Assembly (NCBI GenBank): GCA_937880065.1
Contig: CALFMA010000297.1
Coordinates: forward strand, 1 to 5,690
Source of the DNA: an uncultured Ruminococcus sp.
Lineage (GTDB): Bacteria; Bacillota_A; Clostridia; Oscillospirales; Ruminococcaceae
Length of the DNA: 5,690 bases
Direction: 5' to 3'
The translations under genes were made by a program, and so were the position numbers. Under the pieces are notes generated by a model. That model had not been told where the DNA came from, made no database searches, and was given only the letters and a program-made list of their open reading frames with translations. Of this stretch, positions 1 to 5,593 are shown piece by piece; the stretch's first letter is position 1, and each line of letters starts with the position of its first letter.

Positions 1-46
1 CTTTATGCCGAGTATTTGACGGCAAGGTTTAGTTGGTGGAGCAATA

Positions 47-82
47 ATCTCAACACCGCACATTTCTGCACGGTGTTGAGAT
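47..82 (-). terminator. Hairpin downstream of the mannanase gene, probable terminator
   Basis: A perfect 12-bp inverted repeat (arms 47-58 and 71-82, 12-base loop) begins about 10 bases past the stop codon of the minus-strand mannanase gene, where an intrinsic terminator is expected. The run following the stem on the minus strand (ATTATTGCT) is only moderately T-rich, so termination strength is uncertain. The symmetric stem could also act on transcripts arriving from the left on the plus strand. No gene can be identified in bases 1-46. Confidence 0.7.
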
Positions 83-91
83 GTTGTTAAT

Positions 92-1978
92 TTATTCGGG
101 GAGTTTTTCAATCTGCTTTGCATCAAACTTCTGAATTGCAATTCCGTCGGCTGCTGTAATGCCGCTTCCCACATCGGAGCAATCGGCATTCTTTTTGCCT
201 TTTTCAGATAAACCGTATCTGTCGGGATTTGCGATATACTGGAATATTGCAGCAGCATCGGCAATTGTAACAACTCCGTCACAGTTTGCATCGCCGTATT
301 TAACATCTTCGGGAACTGTTGGATCCTGCGGCTTTGCAGTTGTTGTAACAGGCTTTATAGTAGATTTTGTCGTTGTTGTGACAGGTTTTGTAGTCTGCAC
401 AGGTGCTTCACCCTCAGTTATGGGATATGTTTTAAGGTCGGGGAGTTCATCGAGAGTTATGCAGTATTCGCTCTGATAAATTTCCACAAGATTTTCCACG
501 GGATTATTCTGCTCACTTGTGAGATAATTCATATACCAAGGGCAGAAATAAAGCCATGACGCCTTATCATTTACAAGATTTTCAAGAGAGGGAATACTGT
601 CATTTTCCGTCATTGCAACCATTTTCTGACCGTTTGTACTCTGCACAAGGCTGTAGAAGGTTGAGGAAATTGAGCTTAAATTTGGCAATCCGTCAACTGC
701 GTTATACTTGTCGTAGCCCACAAGGTCAACCACATCATCACCGGGATACCATGCAGCAGATGTAGGGAATGTGTAGCTTGTCCATGTCCAGATGAGGTTA
801 TCCAAACCGTACTCGTTAGTCAGCTTGTCATAAAGCAGGCGATACAGTTCCTTGCATGGCTCAGGGCCTTCCGCACCCCACCAGAACCATGCACCCTCAG
901 CCTCGTGAAGCGGACGCCATAAAATCGGCACATCAGCCTCTTTCAGCTTTGTAAGTTCCTTTGCAATAAGGTCAATATCCGCCATGAGAACTTCATTTTC
1001 CCATGTACCCTCGGTGAGTGCCTTTGAAATGCTGAATGTTGTATATGTAGCACTTGCGGACTCAACATAGAATGCAGTTTCGGAACTTCCCTCCTCGCAG
1101 GGAACATTCCAATGCCATGTTACAGTTGCAATTCCCTTGTATTTGTTAGTCCATTCAATACATCTTTCGGGAGCCTGGTCACGCCAGTCAGATGTCGTAT
1201 TATAGGCAAGAAAATCAATTCCACGGATTGCAGGAAGTTCCCCTGTCTGCTCCTTTATATAGTCGAATTCAGCCTCGTTATCCTTAATATAAGTATCGGG
1301 GTCATTCCACGAATTGTAGTTATGAGAGCCGCAGTATTCCTGCTGACCTGCAATAATATGGTTGCCATATGTGTCGCAGAGGAAGTTATACAGCCTTTTT
1401 GCGGAATCGGAGGCATTGGGGTTGGACAGCGTTCTTGTAGGTGAAAGAGTTGTAAGACTCTTATCCGCAGGCTTTATAGTGAGATAGTCGTAATATGTGT
1501 ATCCCCAGTAGGCTTTCAATTCAATTGTATTCTTGCCCTCCTTAAGATTTACAACTCCTCCCGACGCTTCCTCAAACGACGTATTATAGGGGAAACTTAC
1601 CTCTCCCTGATTAACGCCGTTTACGTTGAGATACTGCACCTTTTTATTTGGGTCGCTTGGTTCACAATAGCAGATCGCCAACTCATAAAGACCTGCTTCG
1701 GGAACATCAACCTCAACGGAAAGAGTTGTGCCTTTCTGGTCGAGATAAGCAAAGCCATTGCCTGAATATCCCGAAAAATCGGCATTTTCAGGCATCTTAT
1801 CCGAGGGAACATCCTCAACGCCCATATAAATTGCACCGCCGCTGCATTTTCCGTCCTCAAACTCATATTTCAGCACTCCGCTGTCTGCGGCAGTTGCAGC
1901 AGGCAGACTTGCAGTAAGAGAAAGAGCAGTTACTGCGGCAGAAATAATTGTTAAGGATTTTTTAATATAATTTTTCAT
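92..1978 (-). CDS. Secreted cellulosomal GH26 beta-mannanase with CBM35-like domain and dockerin
   Basis: Predicted endo-beta-1,4-mannanase (mannan endo-1,4-beta-mannosidase), 628 residues, exported and attached to a cellulosome. Residues 1-31 form a signal peptide (KK, hydrophobic core, cleavage near ATA-AD). Residues about 35-170 resemble CBM35, ending in the typical WGY..YDYLTI strand. Residues about 178-515 form the GH26 barrel: WHW at 288-290, RPLHE with the acid/base Glu359, the mannanase-like WFWWG at 364-368, GYDKY at 421-425, and TEND with the likely nucleophile Glu458. A Thr/Pro/Lys linker (about 525-557) leads to a type I dockerin (about 561-625) with two calcium-loop repeats. The order CBM35-GH26-dockerin matches known Clostridium thermocellum Man26A. 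The ATG start has AAGGAG (plus-strand 1988-1993) 9 bases upstream. Family assignment is firm; the exact mannan substrate (gluco- or galactomannan) is not visible. The gene is complete and is transcribed alone, away from its neighbours. Confidence 0.93.
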   Translation of the reverse strand: MKNYIKKSLTIISAAVTALSLTASLPAATAADSGVLKYEFEDGKCSGGAIYMGVEDVPSDKMPENADFSGYSGNGFAYLDQKGTTLSVEVDVPEAGLYELAICYCEPSDPNKKVQYLNVNGVNQGEVSFPYNTSFEEASGGVVNLKEGKNTIELKAYWGYTYYDYLTIKPADKSLTTLSPTRTLSNPNASDSAKRLYNFLCDTYGNHIIAGQQEYCGSHNYNSWNDPDTYIKDNEAEFDYIKEQTGELPAIRGIDFLAYNTTSDWRDQAPERCIEWTNKYKGIATVTWHWNVPCEEGSSETAFYVESASATYTTFSISKALTEGTWENEVLMADIDLIAKELTKLKEADVPILWRPLHEAEGAWFWWGAEGPEPCKELYRLLYDKLTNEYGLDNLIWTWTSYTFPTSAAWYPGDDVVDLVGYDKYNAVDGLPNLSSISSTFYSLVQSTNGQKMVAMTENDSIPSLENLVNDKASWLYFCPWYMNYLTSEQNNPVENLVEIYQSEYCITLDELPDLKTYPITEGEAPVQTTKPVTTTTKSTIKPVTTTAKPQDPTVPEDVKYGDANCDGVVTIADAAAIFQYIANPDRYGLSEKGKKNADCSDVGSGITAADGIAIQKFDAKQIEKLPE

Positions 1979-2029
1979 AGCAATTAACTCCTTAATTTAA
2001 TTAATCTTTAATTTTTTACCCGAAAATCA

Positions 2030-2042
2030 AGGGAAATTCCCT
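2030..2042. promoter_or_regulatory. 13-bp palindrome at the mannanase transcription start, candidate operator
   Basis: AGGGAAATTCCCT is a perfect palindrome around a central base. It lies 9 bases downstream of the predicted mannanase -10 element, so it would cover about +3 to +15 of the transcript. This is a classic position for a repressor to block initiation. It is too short to say which regulator family would bind. In RNA it could only form a poor hairpin with almost no loop, so a DNA-binding role is more likely than attenuation. Confidence 0.35.
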
Positions 2043-2051
2043 CTTAATTTT

Positions 2052-2080
2052 ATTATATCACATCCTTTAGCAAAAATCAA
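2052..2080 (-). promoter_or_regulatory. Sigma-A-type promoter for the mannanase gene
   Basis: Read on the minus strand: -35 TTGATT (2075-2080), 17-base spacer, -10 TATAAT (2052-2057) preceded by TGA, giving an extended -10. The predicted start is near 2045, leaving a leader of about 66 bases that carries the AAGGAG ribosome binding site. No riboswitch-like structure is apparent in that leader. Confidence 0.75.
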
Positions 2081-2127
2081 GCTTAATTTTTAAGAATTTC
2101 AGAAAAATTTAAGTAAAATCAAAACTA

Positions 2128-2156
2128 TTGCTTTTTTTGCAAAATAGTGATATAAT
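2128..2156 (+). promoter_or_regulatory. Sigma-A-type promoter for the kinase operon
   Basis: -35 TTGCTT (2128-2133), 17-base spacer and perfect -10 TATAAT (2151-2156) with an upstream TG (extended -10). The start should be near 2163, giving a short leader of about 25 bases with AGGAGA at 2174-2179, 8 bases before the ATG. Ten bases around the -10 (GTGATATAAT) are identical to those of the divergent mannanase promoter. Confidence 0.78.
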
Positions 2157-2187
2157 AAATGTAACTATTTTTTAGGAGAATTATTAA

Positions 2188-3093
2188 ATGATATACACAG
2201 TAACTCTCAACCCTGCCGTTGATTATGCCGCAGATTGCGGAGAAATCGCCATTGGTCAGGTAAATCGACTTGGCGGCGGAGAAATATTCTTTGGCGGAAA
2301 GGGCATAAATGTTTCCCTTGTTCTGAAACAGCTTGAAATCCCCTCAATTGCCACAGGTTTCGTTGCTGGCTTCACGGGGGAAGCAATTGAAAAAGGCATC
2401 GGCGAAATGGGTGTTGAAACTGATTTTGTCCGCCTTGAAAAGGGATTTTCACGAATTAATATAAAACTTCGCAACAATGCTCCCACGGAAACGGAACTGA
2501 ACGGAAACGGCCCCGATATTCCCGAAAATAAGGTTGATGAGCTTTTCCAAAAGCTTGAAAAAATCGAAAATGGCGATACAATCGTTCTTGCAGGCAGTAT
2601 TCCGCCCTCACTTTCTGATGATATATACGAAAAAATCCTCGAAAGGCTTCAAGGGAAAAATATCCGTGCAGTCGTTGACGCTTCGGGAGAACTTCTCCTT
2701 AAAGTGCTTAAATATAAGCCTTTTCTCGTCAAACCCAACAATATAGAGCTGGGAAATCTGTTTAATGTTACCATTGATACAACTGAAAAAGCCGCTGAAT
2801 ATGCCTTGAAACTGAAAGAGGCAGGGGCAGTAAATGTCCTCGTTTCCATGGGTGAAGCAGGGGCAGTTCTTGTTGATGAAAACGGAGAACTCCGCACAAA
2901 ATCTGCATTTTCTGGAACTGTAAAAAATACCGTCGGTGCAGGCGATTCAATGGTTGCAGGCTTTATTGCAGGCTACGAAAAGGGCGGCTATGACTACGCT
3001 CTCAACCTCGGCACAGCTTGCGGAGGAGCAACTGCTTTTTCCTCTGGACTTGCCACGGCTGATGAAATTTTCAGACTTATGAACGGTGAATGA
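2188..3093 (+). CDS. fruK: PfkB-family sugar-phosphate kinase, probably 1-phosphofructokinase
   Basis: Predicted cytoplasmic kinase of 301 residues, the usual length for FruK/LacC enzymes, which phosphorylate fructose 1-phosphate or tagatose 6-phosphate to the bisphosphate with ATP. Visible marks are the N-terminal TLNPAVD (6-12), the first PfkB signature GGKGINVS (36-43), TETELNGNGP (100-109, the equivalent of TEINxxGP in phosphosugar kinases), KPN (182-184), and the second signature NTVGAGDSMVAGF (247-259) with the catalytic base Asp253 and anion-hole GAGD. The start is set by AGGAGA 8 bases upstream. It is the first gene of a three-gene operon and its TGA overlaps the next ATG. No fructose PTS or FruR gene lies nearby, which is unusual for a fruK, so tagatose-6-phosphate kinase or a broader specificity remains possible. 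The family is sure; the symbol is provisional. Confidence 0.85.
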   Translation: MIYTVTLNPAVDYAADCGEIAIGQVNRLGGGEIFFGGKGINVSLVLKQLEIPSIATGFVAGFTGEAIEKGIGEMGVETDFVRLEKGFSRINIKLRNNAPTETELNGNGPDIPENKVDELFQKLEKIENGDTIVLAGSIPPSLSDDIYEKILERLQGKNIRAVVDASGELLLKVLKYKPFLVKPNNIELGNLFNVTIDTTEKAAEYALKLKEAGAVNVLVSMGEAGAVLVDENGELRTKSAFSGTVKNTVGAGDSMVAGFIAGYEKGGYDYALNLGTACGGATAFSSGLATADEIFRLMNGE

Positions 3094-3995
3094 CAATGTT
3101 TGACGATTATATTTCATGCCGCTTATGCCCCAGAAAATGCGGCATAAACCGCTATGAAACCACGGGATATTGCGGAATGTCCGCAGAACTGAAAGCCGCA
3201 AAGGCATCTCTGCACCAATGGGAAGAACCCTGCATATCCTGCGAAAACGGTGCAGGAACTGTATTTTTTTCGGGCTGCAGCCTCAGATGCGTTTACTGCC
3301 AGAACAGCGAAATCAGCAATAACGGCTACGGAATGGCTGTAACTGCCGAAAAACTGGGAGAAATCTTTCTTCAATTGCAGGACAGAGGTGCGGAAAATAT
3401 TGAACTTGTAACCGCAACTCATTTCCTCCCACACATTATTTCCGCCCTTGACAGGGTGAAATCACAGCTGAAAATCCCCGTTGTGTACAACTGCGGCGGA
3501 TATGAATTGAGGGAAACAATTAAACGACTCGATGGCTATATTGACGTTTATCTCCCCGATATAAAGTATTTTTCAACGGATATTTCCCGAAAATATTCAT
3601 CTGCTCCCGATTACTTTCAACAGGCGGCTGATGCCGTTACAGAAATGATTGAACAGGTGGGGAAACTAAAATACGATGATAATGGAAAATTGCTGAAAGG
3701 CACGATAATACGTCATCTTGTACTGCCAAACTGCCGCCATGACAGTATGCGGATTTTGGACTGGATTGCGGAAAATACTTCCTCGGACAGCCGACTTGTG
3801 AGCATTATGAGCCAATATACGCCATTTGATTTTATAAGTTCGGATTATCCCGAACTGAAACGGCGAATTACGAAAATGGAGTATAACTCCGTTGTGAGAT
3901 ATGCAGAAAACCTCGGTATAAAGGGATTTACGCAGGATATAACCTCCGCACGTGAGGAATATCTGCCACACTTTGACCTTGAAGGAATCAGATAA
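3090..3995 (+). CDS. PflX-like radical SAM protein (pyruvate formate-lyase activase homologue)
   Basis: Cytoplasmic iron-sulfur protein of 301 residues. The radical SAM motif CSLRCVYC (Cys63, Cys67, Cys70), directly followed by QN, binds the 4Fe-4S cluster that cleaves S-adenosylmethionine. The N-terminus carries C-x2-CPR-x2-C (Cys10, 13, 17) and GYCG (Cys28), then LHQWEEPCISC (41-51), the signature block of the PflX-type family (COG1313), whose reaction is not established; glycyl-radical activation is suggested only by homology. Cys48 and Cys51 add a further CxxC. The first ATG overlaps the kinase stop as ATGA. A second ATG at 3096 has GGTGA (3085-3089) at a normal 6-base spacing, so the true start may be Met3, giving 299 residues. 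The overlap implies translational coupling to the kinase. No glycyl-radical enzyme gene is in view. Confidence 0.85.
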   Translation: MTMFDDYISCRLCPRKCGINRYETTGYCGMSAELKAAKASLHQWEEPCISCENGAGTVFFSGCSLRCVYCQNSEISNNGYGMAVTAEKLGEIFLQLQDRGAENIELVTATHFLPHIISALDRVKSQLKIPVVYNCGGYELRETIKRLDGYIDVYLPDIKYFSTDISRKYSSAPDYFQQAADAVTEMIEQVGKLKYDDNGKLLKGTIIRHLVLPNCRHDSMRILDWIAENTSSDSRLVSIMSQYTPFDFISSDYPELKRRITKMEYNSVVRYAENLGIKGFTQDITSAREEYLPHFDLEGIR

Positions 3996-4012
3996 ACGAA
4001 AGGAAAATACAT

Positions 4013-4861
4013 ATGAAATACGGTCTTGTTATGGAGGGCGGTGCAATGCGTGGAATGTTCACCGCCGGTGTAACTGATGTGCTTATGGAAAATGACATAG
4101 TTTTTGACGGTGCGGCAGGAGTTTCCGCAGGCGCTTGCTTCGGCTGCAACTACAAATCCCGTCAGAAAGGCAGAGCAATCCGCTATAATCTGCGGTTTTG
4201 CCGTGATAAACGCTATTGCAGCTTATATTCTCTCATAACTACAGGTGATATGTTCGGGGCAAAATTCTGCTACCACACTATGCCTGATGAACTTGATATT
4301 TTCGATTACGATGAATTCAACAGAAATCCTATGGTATTTTACGTTGTCTGCACCGATGTTGAAACAGGAAAACCTGTCTATAAAAAGCTGAATAAAGCCG
4401 ATTATGAGGGTTTGGAATGGATTCGTGCATCTGCATCAATGCCCCTTGCGTCACGTATAGTTGAAATCGACGGACGGAAATTCCTTGACGGCGGAATTTC
4501 AGATTCTATTCCGCTGAGTTTTATGGAAAGACACGGTTTTGAGCGAAATATCGTTATTCTCACACAGCCGAGGGATTACATTAAAAAGCCAAGCAAAAGC
4601 ATTAAGCTTGTAAAATCAGTTTACAAGAAATACCCAAAGCTTGTAAAGACTTATTCAGAGCGTGCAAAAATGTACAACGACCAGCTTGAATATATCCGAA
4701 AATCCGAATCTGAGGGCAGGGCATTTGTAATCGCTCCCCCGAAAAAGCTTGAAGTCGGACACGTTGAGCATAACCCCGATAAGCTTTTAGAGGTATACCG
4801 TGCAGGCAGAAAAGCGGCACTTGATAACCTTGACAGAATCCTTGAATTTCTCGGAGAATAA
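4013..4861 (+). CDS. Patatin-like phospholipase family protein
   Basis: Predicted lipid acyl hydrolase of 282 residues, like the uncharacterised bacterial YjjU group (COG4667). The patatin fold is marked by the oxyanion loop EGGAMRG (8-14), nucleophile elbow GVSAG (36-40) with Ser38, and the DGG motif (159-161) with Asp159 completing the Ser-Asp dyad. The C-terminal third (about 186-282) is lysine-rich and predicted helical, which could favour contact with acidic membranes. There is no signal peptide or membrane segment, so it should be cytosolic or peripheral. AAAGGA (3999-4004) sits 8 bases before the ATG, and only 17 bases separate it from the radical SAM gene, so it is the last gene of the operon, ahead of the terminator. 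Activity is likely because all catalytic residues are present; the substrate is unknown. Confidence 0.88.
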   Translation: MKYGLVMEGGAMRGMFTAGVTDVLMENDIVFDGAAGVSAGACFGCNYKSRQKGRAIRYNLRFCRDKRYCSLYSLITTGDMFGAKFCYHTMPDELDIFDYDEFNRNPMVFYVVCTDVETGKPVYKKLNKADYEGLEWIRASASMPLASRIVEIDGRKFLDGGISDSIPLSFMERHGFERNIVILTQPRDYIKKPSKSIKLVKSVYKKYPKLVKTYSERAKMYNDQLEYIRKSESEGRAFVIAPPKKLEVGHVEHNPDKLLEVYRAGRKAALDNLDRILEFLGE

Positions 4862-4865
4862 ATTA

Positions 4866-4924
4866 AGGGGTTCTCTAAAAACGGAACACGTGCAGAAGTC
4901 GTGGTGGTTTTTTAGAGATTCCCT
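4866..4924. repeat. Long imperfect inverted repeat after the patatin gene
   Basis: Arms 4866-4881 and 4909-4924 pair over 16 positions: AGGG/CCCT, one G-U and one U-U position, then ten perfect pairs TCTCTAAAAA/TTTTTAGAGA. The 27-base loop contains a small CACG/CGTG pairing (4887-4890 with 4900-4903). It starts 5 bases after the patatin stop. There is no T-run after the stem, so it may be a processing or 3'-end stabilising structure, or a dispersed repeat, rather than a classical terminator. Confidence 0.6.
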
Positions 4925-4930
4925 CATACC

Positions 4931-4964
4931 AATCCCTGAACTGCTGTTTCAGGGATTTATTTTT
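4931..4964 (+). terminator. Rho-independent terminator of the kinase operon
   Basis: Perfect 10-bp stem AATCCCTGAA (4931-4940) / TTCAGGGATT (4948-4957) with a 7-base loop, followed by TATTTTT. This is a standard intrinsic terminator on the plus strand, ending the three-gene operon and separating it from lepA, which has its own promoter. Confidence 0.85.
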
Positions 4965-5000
4965 AAGCTGCTGATTTACAGGAAATCTGCTGAAAACCTC

Positions 5001-5029
5001 TTTACAAATCCGCAGAAATCTGCTATAAT
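5001..5029 (+). promoter_or_regulatory. Sigma-A-type promoter for lepA
   Basis: -35 TTTACA (5001-5006), 17-base spacer and -10 TATAAT (5024-5029) with a TG one base upstream (extended -10). The predicted start is near 5036, giving a leader of about 30 bases with GGAGG at 5055-5059. The spacer contains an inverted repeat GCAGA-AA-TCTGC (5012-5023), and GAAATCTGCT is present twice (4982-4991 and 5015-5024). Confidence 0.8.
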
Positions 5030-5066
5030 ATAAAATAGATAAATATGCAATAACGGAGGAATTACT

Positions 5067-5423
5067 TTGGCTAACGATAAAATCAGAAACTTCTGCATTG
5101 TGGCTCATATTGACCACGGAAAATCTACTCTTGCTGACCGTATTCTTGAAAAAACAGAAACTGTTGCTATCCGTGATATGGAAGAACAGCTTCTTGACAA
5201 TATGGATATTGAGCGTGAACGTGGAATTACTATCAAAGCCCGTGCAGTTCGTATGAAATATAAAGCACAAAACGGCGAGGATTATATTTTCAACCTCATT
5301 GACACTCCGGGCCACGTTGACTTTAACTATGAGGTATCACGTTCCCTTGCTGCCTGCGAGGGTGCAATTCTCGTTGTAGACGCTTCACAGGGAATTGAGG
5401 CACAGACTCTTGCCAACGCCTAC
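5067..5423 (+). CDS. lepA: Elongation factor 4 (LepA), N-terminal part only
   Basis: LepA is a ribosome-bound GTPase that promotes back-translocation or helps initiation and ribosome assembly; full proteins are about 600 residues. Here about 119 residues are LepA: the P-loop AHIDHGKST (13-21), the [17 protein letters not shown] segment containing switch I (41-58), the DTPGH G3 motif (79-83), and GIEAQTLAN (109-117). The G4 NKxD and all later domains are absent. The start codon is TTG: GGAGG lies 7 bases upstream, the sequence reads M-A-N-D, and the only nearby ATG (5045) hits a stop after one codon. Beyond codon about 119 the reading frame stays open to a stop at 5619-5621, but the added residues are not LepA. 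The first 60 codons or so have GC content like the rest of the window (23 of 60 bases at 5101-5160). Confidence 0.9.
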
Positions 5424-5563
5424 CCCCACGATGTAGCCAAGGCCAAGCAGCTTTTGGCCGATGCCGGCTACCCCAACGGCTTTAGCTTTACTATCAAAGT
5501 GCCCAGCAACTATCAGCCCCATGTGGATACCGCTCAGGTCGTGGCCGAGCAGCTGCGCGCCAT
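5424..5563 (+). pseudogene. Internal fragment of a family 5 ABC substrate-binding protein, joined in frame to lepA
   Basis: About 46 codons read [20 protein letters not shown], a hallmark of oligopeptide/dipeptide (SBP_bac_5) solute-binding proteins, followed by a strand and a [10 protein letters not shown] helix typical of the same region. Such proteins are secreted lipoproteins that feed an ABC importer and are 500-600 residues long, so this is a small internal piece without start or end. Base composition changes sharply: 38 of 60 bases are G or C at 5421-5480, and codons end mostly in G or C, unlike lepA just upstream. It most likely comes from another genome through a chimeric join; a genuine rearrangement is less likely. 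The right boundary is approximate. Confidence 0.75.
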
Positions 5564-5593
5564 CCCCGGCATCAGGCGCCTTATCTGGGGCGA

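Noticed and set aside
28..43. tRNA-like D-arm (TTTAGTTGGTGGAGC)
   Set aside because: The stem needs G-U pairs, and no anticodon stem, T-arm or acceptor stem can be found around it.
16..48. TTGACG as a -35 element of a promoter reading rightward
   Set aside because: No -10-like hexamer is present at 16-18 bases, and it would drive transcription into the convergent end of the mannanase gene.
1..90. Open plus-strand frame from the window edge to a TAA at 88-90
   Set aside because: About 29 residues with no recognisable motif, and its last third lies in the terminator hairpin. It may be chance; no gene can be supported.
159..1444. Several plus-strand open frames inside the mannanase gene
   Set aside because: They are antisense to a gene with clear domains, have low-complexity or motif-free translations, and lack start signals.
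1979..2045. Riboswitch or attenuator in the mannanase leader
   Set aside because: The leader is only about 66 bases, very AT-rich, and contains no convincing stem-loop or T-run apart from the short palindrome.
4875..5315. Antisense open frame of 146 codons covering the lepA start region
   Set aside because: It runs opposite to lepA and across the terminator and promoter, has no family motif or ribosome binding site, and is explained by codon bias of the real genes.
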